Shown here piece after piece: positions 16,584-24,672 of a DNA stretch of 59,376 nt. The notes below the pieces were generated by a model. It did no database searches and was not told where the DNA came from. It saw only the letters and a program-made list of their open reading frames with translations. The position numbers were made by a program, and so were the translations under genes. Position 1 is the stretch's first letter, and every line of letters starts with the position of its first letter. This DNA is from Streptomyces sp. NK08204 (GTDB taxonomy: Bacteria > Actinomycetota > Actinomycetes > Streptomycetales > Streptomycetaceae), in assembly GCF_020400585.1 (NCBI RefSeq), contig NZ_JAINVF010000034.1, forward strand, positions 1 to 59,376, written 5' to 3'.

Positions 16584-18095
16584 TCATGCCTGTGCGAGCA
16601 GTGGGTCGTAGGGGGTGGAGCGCTGGCGGCCGGACATGAAGGACAGGAAGTCTTTGACGAATGCGCTACGGGTGTACGCCACCTTGGTGCCGGCCGTGTC
16701 GCGGTGGAAGGCGGTGCGGAACAGGGTGCGGTATTCGTCTGCGTCGATGGTCTGGTTGCCGTCTTTGTCGGTGGCGTCGAAGAGGACTTCTGCGACGTTG
16801 ATCAGTGCGGGTCCGGCCAGGGAGGGAACGGCCGCGGCGTACTCGTGGGCGCTGATGCGGCCGTCGCCGTCGGTGTCGAGAGCGTGCTGCAGTTCCCGCC
16901 ACCAGTCGGCGAAGGCGTTGTAGAGCCTGGTCTCTTCGGGTTCGTCCAGGTCGAGGCGGCTGGACAGCTCGCGGGCCATGGCCGCGAGGTCGGGCCAGTC
17001 CAGGTAGCCGTTGCCGGTTTGGTCCAGCACCTCCTGGAAGAACTCTTCCGCGCTGCGTTGCATCCCGCCTTCCTCGGCGGGCTTCGGTTGCGGGGGGAGA
17101 GGAGTGACGAGCCGGATGAGGGCTCCGGCCCGGTTCACCTTGTCGCGCAGGGCGGTGATCGTGCGTGCCCGGGGGTCGTCGCTGCCGGGGGAGAGGGCGA
17201 GCAGGTCGGCGATGCTGTCGGCCTTGATCCAGCCGCCGGGGAGGAAGCGGGCCAGGCCGGCGGCCAAGTAGGCGCCTTGCATCAAGGTTTGGGCGCCGGG
17301 CAGTTCCGGCAGCCCTGTCCTACGGCGGAACGGTTCGGGCAGGGACGCTACGGTGATCGCTCCGACGATGGGGCCGGCGACGGTGCGGCCGGCCGCCCAC
17401 AGGGTGGGCAGGCCGTTCAGCAGGGGCGGGGCCGGGAGGTGGTCGAAGAGCTTGTAGAGGATGATGCGCATCGCCTCCGTGTTCTCCAGATCCTCCTCGA
17501 CCACCCGGTCGTAGTAGTTCCAGAACTCGTGCAAGGAAGTCGGCAGGTGGCCGGCTTCGTCTCCCAAGGCCGCGAGGAACGCCTGGAACTCCGCATACAG
17601 CCGTTCCATCGCCTGCTGCTCGAGAGGTTGTCCGCTCAGTCGGTACATGGTGACGGCACTTTCGAACATCGTCGCAACGACCCAGGCCCGCACATCGGGG
17701 TTCATCGCGTCGTAGGGGCGGCTTCGGGCGTCGGTGCCGTTCAGCCGTGCGTGCAGGCGGTTGAGCCGGGCTGCCTCCCTGTTCCGGACGGCATCGTCAG
17801 CGCCGAACATGCGCTGCGTGCTCACGAGGGTGTTGCGCAGCCGTCGCCAGGGGTGGGCGACGAATGTTGAGTTGTCGATGAGCGCGGCGCCGATCTGCGG
17901 GTGGGCCGCCTCGAGGACGGTTGCTCGGATGATGGTCAGTGCCCAGCGCGGGTCGTTGAAGAACTCGTGGAACTGCGAGCCGGGCCCGAGCACGGGCCTT
18001 GTTCCCTCTTCCGTGCCGGGCCGTGAGGAACTGCCGTCGCGAGACGTTGCACCGGCACCGTTGCTGCTGGGGAAGCCGCTGTCTGCGTGGGTCAC
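16584..18095 (-). CDS. DUF2236 (MpaB/latex-oxygenase-type) protein fused to EF-hands
   Basis: This 503-residue protein joins two modules. Residues about 43-330 match DUF2236, the fold of the fungal oxygenase MpaB and of rubber-cleaving Lcp. The matching motifs are FFNDPRWALTIIRATVLEAAHP, then HPWRRLRNTL and YDAMNPDVRAW. The C-terminal 150 residues hold three EF-hand loops at 358-369 (degenerate), 407-418 (DTDGDGRISAHE) and 443-454 (DKDGNQTIDADE), so calcium binding is expected. The family motif I recall as W-V-H is W-V-V here (Val140), which questions haem ligation. The GTG start at 18095 overlaps the upstream prenyltransferase stop (GTGA), so the two genes are coupled. A role in oxidising a prenyl product is a hypothesis. 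Confidence 0.8.
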   Translation of the reverse strand: MTHADSGFPSSNGAGATSRDGSSSRPGTEEGTRPVLGPGSQFHEFFNDPRWALTIIRATVLEAAHPQIGAALIDNSTFVAHPWRRLRNTLVSTQRMFGADDAVRNREAARLNRLHARLNGTDARSRPYDAMNPDVRAWVVATMFESAVTMYRLSGQPLEQQAMERLYAEFQAFLAALGDEAGHLPTSLHEFWNYYDRVVEEDLENTEAMRIILYKLFDHLPAPPLLNGLPTLWAAGRTVAGPIVGAITVASLPEPFRRRTGLPELPGAQTLMQGAYLAAGLARFLPGGWIKADSIADLLALSPGSDDPRARTITALRDKVNRAGALIRLVTPLPPQPKPAEEGGMQRSAEEFFQEVLDQTGNGYLDWPDLAAMARELSSRLDLDEPEETRLYNAFADWWRELQHALDTDGDGRISAHEYAAAVPSLAGPALINVAEVLFDATDKDGNQTIDADEYRTLFRTAFHRDTAGTKVAYTRSAFVKDFLSFMSGRQRSTPYDPLLAQA

Positions 18096-18871
18096 GGTCG
18101 GGGGTCTCCGTTCTGGTGCGGCAGCACGCCGCCGAAACGGCGATCGCGTTGCTGATAGGTGTGCAGGCACTCAAGGAAGTGCGGTGCGCGAAAGTCGGGC
18201 CACAGCACCGGCGGGAAGACCCATTCGGCGTAGGCGACCTGCCAGAGCATGAAGTTGGAGATGCGCTGTTCCCCGGAGGTTCGGATGACCAGGTCGACGT
18301 CGGGAGTGTCGGGAAAGGGCAGGTGCGCGGCGAAGCTCTGCTCGCTCACCGCCTCGGCCGGCACGCCACTGCGGATCAGTGACCGTGCGGCTTCCACGAT
18401 GTCCCCGCGCCCGCCGTGATCGAACGCGACGGTCAGCGTCATGCCCCGGTTGCGACCGGTCAGCATCATCAGGTCGGCGAAGTCCCGGGCCAGTGGCACA
18501 GGTACCCGCGGATCGGTCACACCCAGGAAGCGGCACCGGATGCCGCGCGCGTGCAGCAGCGGGGCGTGCTTGCGCACCACACGGCGCACCAACTGCATGA
18601 GGAAGTCGACCTCGGTGCTCGGGCGGCGCCAGTTCTCGGTGGAGAACGCATACAGGCTCAGCCATCCGATGCCTGCCGAGCGGGCTGCCTCGATGACGTC
18701 GATCACCGCTGTCTCCGCCGCACGGTGGCCCGATGTCCGCGGCAGCGACCGTCGCGCGGCCCACCGCCCGTTGCCGTCCATCACACAGGCCACATGACGT
18801 GGCGTTCCGCGGGACCTCTCGCCGCCTGAACCATGCGCGTCGGAAGCGCCTACAGCCTGCCGACGTGACAT
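18092..18871 (-). CDS. uppS: Cis-prenyltransferase (undecaprenyl diphosphate synthase-like)
   Basis: The 259-residue protein has the cis-prenyltransferase signatures. CVMDGNGRW carries catalytic Asp32. LYAFSTENWRRP, FDHGGRGDIVEAAR and DLVIRTSGEQRISNF follow. These enzymes add isopentenyl units in Z configuration to an allylic diphosphate, normally giving the C55 carrier lipid for cell-wall synthesis. The start at 18871 (MSRRQAVG) has GGGAGG five bases upstream. A longer in-frame version adds no family sequence. Streptomycetes usually have separate housekeeping copies. This one is coupled by a four-base overlap to a DUF2236 protein, which suggests a specialised prenyl chain rather than the wall carrier. 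The chain length cannot be read from sequence by eye. Confidence 0.9.
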   Translation of the reverse strand: MSRRQAVGASDAHGSGGERSRGTPRHVACVMDGNGRWAARRSLPRTSGHRAAETAVIDVIEAARSAGIGWLSLYAFSTENWRRPSTEVDFLMQLVRRVVRKHAPLLHARGIRCRFLGVTDPRVPVPLARDFADLMMLTGRNRGMTLTVAFDHGGRGDIVEAARSLIRSGVPAEAVSEQSFAAHLPFPDTPDVDLVIRTSGEQRISNFMLWQVAYAEWVFPPVLWPDFRAPHFLECLHTYQQRDRRFGGVLPHQNGDPRP

Positions 18872-19203
18872 ACCCGCCTCCCTCAGCGCCGACTGCGAGG
18901 CCTTCCCGCGGTACGAGGAGCATCCGGCGGCCCCATGTGCACCGCTCCCGCGACTGCTCGACAACGGCAAGCGGCATCACACATCGACGACGACTCAGAG
19001 CAACGCACTGACCCGGTCACTCCTGGCAGGTTGCCAGTACAGGTCCCCGCAGGCCGTTCCGTTTCAGGCACTTCACCCTTGGCACTCCTGTCCAGTCTGC
19101 TGACGCTCGGACCTGTGACCATCCCCCAGGAAGATTGCTGAAGCGCGGGGCAGGCGGGCCCGCTCGATACGTCCCGCTGCGATGTCGCCGGCGGCCGGGC
19201 TGA

Positions 19204-19380
19204 CAGGCCGTCGTTCGTACGGCCGACTACACCGACGTCGACATGGATGTCCCGGAATGGGATCAGGAAGAGTCCCCGGACCTGCCCGAGCACCCGGACT
19301 ACCCCCGCATCCTCGCCGTATTCAACGAGGTCACCGGCCCCGTCCGGGCCCGCGTCGGCAGTGCTTCGGAGGGACGCTGA
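19204..19380 (+). pseudogene. Small coding-like fragment, possible gene remnant
   Basis: The frame closed by TGA at 19378-19380 encodes an acidic peptide including DVPEWDQEESPDLPEHPDYP and ILAVFNEVTGPVRARVG. It has strong G/C third-position bias, unlike its neighbours. Its first ATG is at 19243 and would leave 45 residues. An in-frame stop at 19201 and the lack of a ribosome-binding site suggest a 3' remnant rather than a complete gene. The family is unknown. Confidence 0.35.
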
Positions 19381-19884
19381 CGGTGCGAAGACGCCGCACC
19401 AGCCGATACGACGCCGACCTCGCCGTCGAGCCCGAGACGGCCGTCCGCCCTGCCCGGCACGACGAAGGCGCCGACCCGGCCCCTGGCGCCTTGGCCGCAA
19501 GGCCAGTGGGGTGCCGTGACTCCCCGCGTATCCGCCGCCCCGCAGGGCATGAACGCGGACGGATCACCGAGGGGCGGAGCTCTCTACCGCCTGGCCGATC
19601 CCATCGGATCCCACGGCCTCGCGGTGTCCGACACTTCCGCAAACGGCTCCTGTGTACTGGTCACTCCGCTGCCGGACAACTTCGCCTCCCCAGCACCCGG
19701 CTCCCAGACGAACCGGCCCCACCCCAACAGCATCGGAACCGATGCATCTGCAACGGGACCGCCCCGACGTCAAGCATGGACCGGCCACCGCCTGACACTG
19801 TTCCCGGCCGTGCTGCCATGGCCGGGAGGTTCACTGCCCTTGGCACTCCGGCCTGAGCCGGTGCCCCGTGCGGTTCGCTGCATG

Positions 19885-19920
19885 GAACGAGGCATGACCG
19901 CAGCCGGCCATGCCTCGTTC
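19885..19920 (-). terminator. Hairpin downstream of the lipase-like gene
   Basis: GAACGAGGCATG at 19885-19896 pairs perfectly with 19909-19920 across a 12-base loop. It lies about 80 bases beyond the stop codon of the minus-strand hydrolase gene. It is the best stop-signal candidate for that transcript. Confidence 0.6.
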
Positions 19921-20002
19921 TCCATCGGTCGGTATCCGCGCCGGGCACAGGGCCCCGGACGGTCCTGCTGTGAGGGTCCCGCCTGGCGGCGAACTGGGGA
20001 TG

Positions 20003-21280
20003 CTATTCGGGCAACCGCTCGAGAAGCCACTCGCAGAGTTCCGGGACGATGCTGGTGTGGAGAGTGTTGGTGCTGGCGCATCGGAACTCGTGCAGCTGGC
20101 TCTCCCCGGCGAGCGAGTCGGCCGGGGTGTAGAGGTCCTCCTGGTTGGTCACCTCACGGACGTCGACCGCGCTGACGCTGGGCACGAAGCACACCGCGGG
20201 GTAGTGCAGTTCGACCTCGCCGCCCGCCTCGACGATCTTCTTGGCGACCAGCCCATAGGAGGCGAGGGTGCCGCCGGGTGCGCCGTCGAGCTCTGGCAGG
20301 CCAGAGGTGGTGACCGTCTTCTCCAGCACGCCGCCAGTCCACTTGTAGCGGCGCAGCAGCGCCACCTGCACCGTCTCACCCTGGCTCTGGAGGTAGAAGG
20401 TGGTGCCGGGGAAGGGGCGCTGGCCGGTGCTCTGGACAGCGATCTGGCCTGCAGGGGCGGAGCCGGAGACGCCGTTGCCGGTGCCGTTGGCTACCCCGAT
20501 CCGGCGGGTCTGGCGGGGCCAGAAGTCGACCTCCTGCAGCGCGTCGAGGAAGGCCTGGCGCAGCGGATGCAGGCCGACCTCATCCTTCTCGTGGTCGTAG
20601 TAGTAGGCCAGCATCTGCTGTGCTGCCGGACTGTTGACGTACTGGTAGAAGTCGTTGTTCGGGTCGGGGGCCTGGCCGGCGAGGTTGGGGATGAACGCGG
20701 CGAACGCCTGAAGGCCGATGGGGATGACGGCCCCTCGGTGCGGGCTGTCGTAGGAGAAGTACACCTCCGTGCCGTGCGTCTCCCCGTCGGTTTCCATCTT
20801 CGCCAGCGCGTAGCGGGCCAGGATGCCGCCCATGCTGAAGCCGCCGACCATCAGCTTGGTGCCGCCCACATTCTCGGCGTTGGCCTTGATGACGGCTTCG
20901 CGGATGGCCTTGGCGTTGTCGAGGAGAGAGGCGCTGCGCTCATTGAAGCCGATCAGGACCACGGCTCGGCCGCGGTCTTTGAGCTTGTCGAGGAAGTGGT
21001 AGCGGGGCCTGTTGGGGTTCTGCTCGTCGGGCAGGTTGTCATTGAGGCCGTTGTAGAGGGTGGCGTGGTCGGAGGCACCGAGTTCGAACCCGTCGGCGAT
21101 GAGCACCGGGCGAGTGAACTGCTGGTCCGCGTTCAGGTGGACCCAGGCTTTTCCGAACGGCAGTTCCCAGGTGGCGTACGGACTGGGCGTCGACAGTGGG
21201 GTCGTAGAGGTGGTGGTGAGCGGGGAGCTGAGGGTCAGGCTTCCCAACGACGCCTCGGACTGTACGTCTTCTGCGGGCAT
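20003..21280 (-). CDS. Alpha/beta hydrolase, lipase/esterase-like
   Basis: A 425-residue protein with PVLIADGFELGASDHATLYN and the nucleophile motif GGFSMGGILARYAL, where Ser149 is the expected nucleophile, followed by YFSYDSPHRGAVIPIG. This pattern fits alpha/beta hydrolases of the lipase/acyltransferase or PGAP1-like type, which act on large or lipidic esters. No signal peptide is visible, although the N-terminus is Ser/Thr-rich. The start ATG at 21280 has GGAG five bases upstream. A GTG two codons earlier overlaps that site and is unlikely. The gene stands alone, with a hairpin downstream. The C-terminal 150 residues are not recognised. The substrate is unknown. Confidence 0.8.
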   Translation of the reverse strand: MPAEDVQSEASLGSLTLSSPLTTTSTTPLSTPSPYATWELPFGKAWVHLNADQQFTRPVLIADGFELGASDHATLYNGLNDNLPDEQNPNRPRYHFLDKLKDRGRAVVLIGFNERSASLLDNAKAIREAVIKANAENVGGTKLMVGGFSMGGILARYALAKMETDGETHGTEVYFSYDSPHRGAVIPIGLQAFAAFIPNLAGQAPDPNNDFYQYVNSPAAQQMLAYYYDHEKDEVGLHPLRQAFLDALQEVDFWPRQTRRIGVANGTGNGVSGSAPAGQIAVQSTGQRPFPGTTFYLQSQGETVQVALLRRYKWTGGVLEKTVTTSGLPELDGAPGGTLASYGLVAKKIVEAGGEVELHYPAVCFVPSVSAVDVREVTNQEDLYTPADSLAGESQLHEFRCASTNTLHTSIVPELCEWLLERLPE

Positions 21281-21708
21281 GTGCACTCCTCGCGTGCTTC
21301 GGCGCCAATCCCGGCGAGGGACTGGACGGCGGAAGAAACAGCGTCAGCATGACCGCAACCCGTAACCGCTGCGAAGGGAAATCGCTTGCCCCTCACCCGT
21401 ACGGCTGTTACAGCCCTCCTTGTGGACGCGCTGAGCGGCGTCTGACCCACCGGTCGAGGCGGGGAACCGCTTTCTTGCGCCCTCCACCTGTTCTCACGCT
21501 GGGCTGGTGACCTTCGCGTAGGAAGATCGTTGATGCGCGATACGTAGGCGTGCGCGATCCCGATACACGGCTGGTTGGCACTCGGGCTGACACGCGGAGG
21601 CATCGTGCAGTGCTCCATACCGTGCCGGCGAAGATGATCATGGTGGCCGGTTGACAAGCCACACCACACCGGCCGCAGAGAAATCCTGGCTGCCGAGGCG
21701 ACCGGCAG
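21281..21708. other. Intergenic region between the lipase-like gene and the galU remnant
   Basis: No intact frame with a motif was found. A frame at 21680-21720 (ILAAEATGSPAGG) is one register away from the galU remnant and might be its frameshifted upstream continuation. Confidence 0.35.
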
Positions 21709-21978
21709 CCCCGCCGGTGGCACGAGGCCGCCCCGAAGGGACAGCCGGTCGGCGAGGTCCACCTGACCGACGCGATCAACGCCTACGCCGCCAACCCCGC
21801 GGTGTACGGGCGGGTCATCCAAGGCACCTGGTACGACGCTGGTATCCCTGCCGACTGCCTCGTGGCGCAGTTCGCCCGTGCCCTTGCCCATCCCGAGTAC
21901 GGGCCTGTCCTGCGGGATCTGGTCCGCCGGCAAGACGGCCCGGAGGGCGTCGCGCCGGCGCCCGGGACCACTACCTGA
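21709..21978 (+). pseudogene. galU: 3' remnant of a UTP-glucose-1-phosphate uridylyltransferase gene
   Basis: The frame ending at TGA 21976-21978 encodes GEVHLTDAINAYAAN, then VYGRVIQGTWYDAGIP and LAHPEYGPVLRDLV. This matches the C-terminal end of GalU/HasC-type enzymes, where GEIQLTDA, YDTG and HPE are conserved. The catalytic N-terminal two thirds are missing and no start codon exists. The piece therefore cannot make UDP-glucose and is a pseudogene left by recombination, next to an IS21-type element. Confidence 0.75.
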
Positions 21979-22198
21979 TCCGCTCCTGTTCGCGGGGCGC
22001 CCCAGTGCAGGAGCGGGACAGGCCATGGGGCAGGACGCAGGCGCGGTACAGGCACAGCCACTCGAAGGGGTCGCCCTCGCGGAGCTTGACCCTGGTGTAG
22101 ATCTTGGTCTGCGGCTGGCCGAGGACGGCACGGGTCGCGTTGCGGTCCACGGCCTGCTCCCTGAGGCCTTCCAGACGGACGTTGCTCTCGTCTGCCAT
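21971..22198 (-). CDS. Small hypothetical protein, 75 aa
   Basis: This frame begins MADESNVRLEGLREQAVDRN and continues with KIYTRVKLREGDPFEWLCLY. Its codons are strongly G/C-ended and it has no membrane segment. It overlaps the galU remnant by eight bases on the opposite strand. The ATG at 22198 lacks a good ribosome-binding site, so it may be the tail of a longer lost gene. The family is not recognised. Confidence 0.45.
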   Translation of the reverse strand: MADESNVRLEGLREQAVDRNATRAVLGQPQTKIYTRVKLREGDPFEWLCLYRACVLPHGLSRSCTGAPREQERIR

Positions 22199-22383
22199 GG
22201 GTTCGCGTTGTAGTCGGTGGCGGCGCCGGCCTCCAGCCAAGAGCCGGTCGGCAAGCGCCCACTGCCCGCATTGCCCTCCTCGACGACCCCGGCGGCGCTG
22301 GGCCGGTACGTCCCCGGAGGCGGCACAGCATCGCCCCGTCGTGTCGCCTGCTGTGCATCACATCAGCCGCTCCTGATTTGGCG

Positions 22384-22428
22384 TCAACGGTCTGAACTGG
22401 CCCCGTTTTTCCGGCTCGAACTGGCCCC
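22384..22428. repeat. Left terminal inverted repeat of the IS21-type element
   Basis: It begins TCAACGGTCTGAACTGG and runs through CCGTTTTTCCGGCTCGAA. The reverse complement of 25326-25370 matches it at roughly six of every seven positions. The exact outer boundary is uncertain by a few bases. Confidence 0.75.
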
Positions 22429-22537
22429 ACTGGCGGGGCGCGCGGGAGCGTTCGGGGGTTGTTCCGGCTTGAGTTGGCCCCCCTTGGAGTTGGGGCTGGG
22501 ACGCTCGCGGTAGGTCGCCGTGAGGGGGCGATGCCGG

Positions 22538-23330
22538 GTGGCGTCCTCGAAGGAAGAACTGTTCCTGCTGATCCGCCAGGACTCGTGGCAGCAGGGGCTG
22601 TCGGTCCGCGTGTTGGCGCGCAAGTACCGGGTCCACCGTCGGCTGGTACGCGAGGCACTGTGTTCGACCGTGCCCGCTCCGCGTCGGACGCCGCGACGGC
22701 ATTCGCCCAGGCTGGAGCCGTTCAAGAAGACGATCGACCAGTGGCTGCTCGACGACTTGGACGCCCCGCCGAAGCAGCGGCACACGGCGAAAAGGATCCT
22801 GAGCCGGCTTCAACAGGAGGCCGGCGCCGACATCGCCTACTCGACGGTGTGGGACTACGTGCACCGGCGTCGGCAGGAGATCGCCGAGGCGGCGGGGGCG
22901 ACACCGGCGGCGGGATTCGTGATCCGCCACAACCAGCCCGGCATGGACGCGGAGGTCGACTTCGGCGAGGCATGGGTGGACCTGGCCGGCGAACGCACCA
23001 AGTGCTTCGTGTTCGCGTTCCGGCTGGCCTACTCCGGCAAGGCCGTGCACCGCATCACCGCGTCACCGCGTCCTGCGGACAGGAGGCGTTCTTCGACGGA
23101 CACGTCCACGCGTTCCGCACGTTGGGCCCCGCAAGGTCGCCGAGGCCGAGGGCCGGTCCCCGACCGTCACCGCCACCACCGTCCTGCCCGAGCCGGTCGC
23201 CCCGCCGGACCTGCCGCTGCCCAGCCTGACCGAGCGCCGGGCCACCCGCCTTCCCGCCGACCAACGGCCCCTGCCCACCCTCGAACGCTGGGACCAGCTC
23301 CTGCACCGATCTGGAAGGGAAACCCGATGA
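22538..23330 (+). pseudogene. istA: istA transposase, frameshifted and internally deleted
   Basis: The N-terminal helix-turn-helix part reads normally (SKEELFLLIRQDSWQQGLSV, RVHRRLVREAL), followed by the first catalytic region MDAEVDFGEAW. At 23057-23072 the eight bases ACCGCGTC are tandemly duplicated, shifting the frame. The continuation in the new frame gives CGQEAFFDGHVHAFRTLG, the next conserved IstA block. The sequence then jumps to the IstA C-terminus (LERWDQLLHRSGRETR), ending TGA 23328-23330. About 200 residues of the DDE domain are therefore missing. The start is GTG 22538 with GAGGGGG upstream. The ATGA overlap with istB is preserved. Confidence 0.85.
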
Positions 23331-24121
23331 CCGGCCCGCACCACACCCTGACCGAGCCCGCCTCCGACGCCGCGATCGACACCGCCTGCCGGGTCCTGCG
23401 GCTGCCGACGATGCGGGCCCAGTTCGCCGACACCGTCGCCCGCGCCGAGCGCGAGCACCTGACCTACCGCGGGTTCCTCGCCGAGCTGCTGATGGCCGAG
23501 TGCGAGGACCGCGACCGCCGCCGCTCCGAGCGCCGGACCCGCGCGGCTGGCTTCCCACGCTCGAAGTGGCTCTCGGAATTCGACTACACGGCCAACCAGA
23601 ACGTCACCCCGGCCCTGATCAACAACCTCGCCACCTGCGAATGGGTCAAGAAGGGCGAGCCGCTCTGCTTGATCGGCGACTCCGGCACCGACAAGTCCCA
23701 TCTGCTGATCGGCCTCGGTTCCGCCGCCGCGATGGCCGACTTCCGGGTCCGCCACGCGCTCGCCGCAAAGCTCGTCAACAAACTCGTCGAAGCCGCCGAC
23801 GAGAAACAATTGACCAAGACCATCGCCCGCTACGGGCGCGTCGACCTGCTGTGCATCGACGAACTGGGCTACCTCGAACTCGACCGCCGCGGAGCCGAGA
23901 TGCTGTTCCAGGTTTTGACCGAGCGGGAGGAGAAGAACAGTGTGGCCATCGCCTCGAACGAATCGTTCGGGGGCTGGACGAAGACGTTCACCGACCCCAG
24001 GCTCTGCGCGGCCATCGTCGACCGGCTCACCTTCAACGGCACCATCATCGAAACCGGCACCGAGTCCTACCGGCTCGCCCGCACGAAGGCCAAGCAGCAA
24101 GAACCGCGCAAGCAGTCATAG
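23327..24121 (+). CDS. istB: IstB ATPase of an IS21-type element
   Basis: This 264-residue AAA+ protein is the helper ATPase of IS21 transposition. Typical features are LPTMRAQFADTVARAEREHLT, the N-terminal IstB motif, then Walker B LLCIDELGYLELDRRGAEML and ASNESFGGWTKTFTDPR. The Walker A loop reads GDSGTDKSH where the family has GxxGxGKS. The Gly to Asp change may disable ATP binding. The ATG at 23327 overlaps the istA stop (ATGA), the normal coupling in this family. With its partner broken, the protein probably has no function here. Confidence 0.88.
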   Translation: MTGPHHTLTEPASDAAIDTACRVLRLPTMRAQFADTVARAEREHLTYRGFLAELLMAECEDRDRRRSERRTRAAGFPRSKWLSEFDYTANQNVTPALINNLATCEWVKKGEPLCLIGDSGTDKSHLLIGLGSAAAMADFRVRHALAAKLVNKLVEAADEKQLTKTIARYGRVDLLCIDELGYLELDRRGAEMLFQVLTEREEKNSVAIASNESFGGWTKTFTDPRLCAAIVDRLTFNGTIIETGTESYRLARTKAKQQEPRKQS

Positions 24122-24239
24122 CGAGCGAGCACGGGACGAGCCCGGGGAAGCAATGTCAAAACCTGTGGCGGGGAGTCGCACCGTCACGCACGAGCCCAGA
24201 GCGCAACCGCTGATGATCGTCCGGTGGCGTTTGGGGCGA

Positions 24240-24608
24240 TCAAGCGCGGTCGTGGAGCGTGACCTGGTAGCCGTCGGGGTCGGCGAAGGTGAAGGTCCGA
24301 CCGAAGGGGCCGTCGATCGGTGCGGAGACGATGGTGTGACCGTCGGCGACGAGCGCGTCGTGGATGGCCTGGACGTCGGTGGCGTGGAGCCAGATCGCGG
24401 CACCGATGCCGGGCTGAGCGACGGATGCGAGGTCGGTGCCGGGAATGACGTCGCGGAGTGCGAACGCGATCGGCTTCGTCTCGAAGACAACGGCGTGCGG
24501 AGGTCCGGCCGGCGAGCGGACGAGGCCCAGGTACTGCTCGTAGAACGCCTGTGAAGCGTCGAGGTCGCGCACTTGGAGCGAGATGAAGTCGGGGCCGGTG
24601 GCGGGCAT
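24240..24608 (-). CDS. VOC-superfamily protein (glyoxalase/bleomycin-resistance fold)
   Basis: The 122-residue protein has one VOC module. FISLQVRDLDASQAFYEQYLG opens the first beta-alpha-beta-beta-beta unit and GRTFTFADPDGYQVTLHD closes the second. VOC proteins bind a metal or a drug and can act as isomerases, dioxygenases or sequestering resistance proteins. The start at 24608 has AAGGAG seven bases upstream. It is divergent from a MarR regulator, with two operator-like repeats between them. This suggests that an inducing small molecule controls its expression. Both genes lie inside the repeats of the IS21-type element. The substrate is unknown. Confidence 0.88.
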   Translation of the reverse strand: MPATGPDFISLQVRDLDASQAFYEQYLGLVRSPAGPPHAVVFETKPIAFALRDVIPGTDLASVAQPGIGAAIWLHATDVQAIHDALVADGHTIVSAPIDGPFGRTFTFADPDGYQVTLHDRA

Positions 24609-24628
24609 GATGACGCTCCTTGTTTTCG

Positions 24629-24672
24629 TGTCAGTTTTCTGACATGCGGCAATCTATGTCAGAATACTGACA
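24629..24672. promoter_or_regulatory. Two MarR-type operators between the VOC and marR-type genes
   Basis: TGTCAGTTTTCTGACA at 24629-24644 and TGTCAGAATACTGACA at 24657-24672 are two copies of the same perfect six-base inverted repeat with four-base spacers, centred 28 bases apart. The second ends on the first base of the marR start codon. Binding there would shut both divergent promoters. The regulator itself is the expected ligand of these sites. Confidence 0.85.

Larger units (their letters stand above)
18872..20002. other. Gene-poor region with one small coding-like fragment and a terminator
   Basis: Apart from the fragment at 19204-19380 and the hairpin at 19885-19920 (listed separately), nothing could be assigned. 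Several overlapping frames occur but lack motifs and starts. The uppS ribosome-binding site lies at its left edge. Confidence 0.4.

Noticed and set aside
16404..17870. A 488-codon plus-strand frame opposite the DUF2236/EF-hand gene
   Set aside because: The opposite strand has DUF2236 and EF-hand motifs. This frame is their reverse-complement shadow.
19910..21352. A 480-codon plus-strand frame opposite the lipase-like gene
   Set aside because: The minus-strand protein has a nucleophile elbow and normal composition. The plus frame is repetitive in Val/Gly/Glu without motifs.
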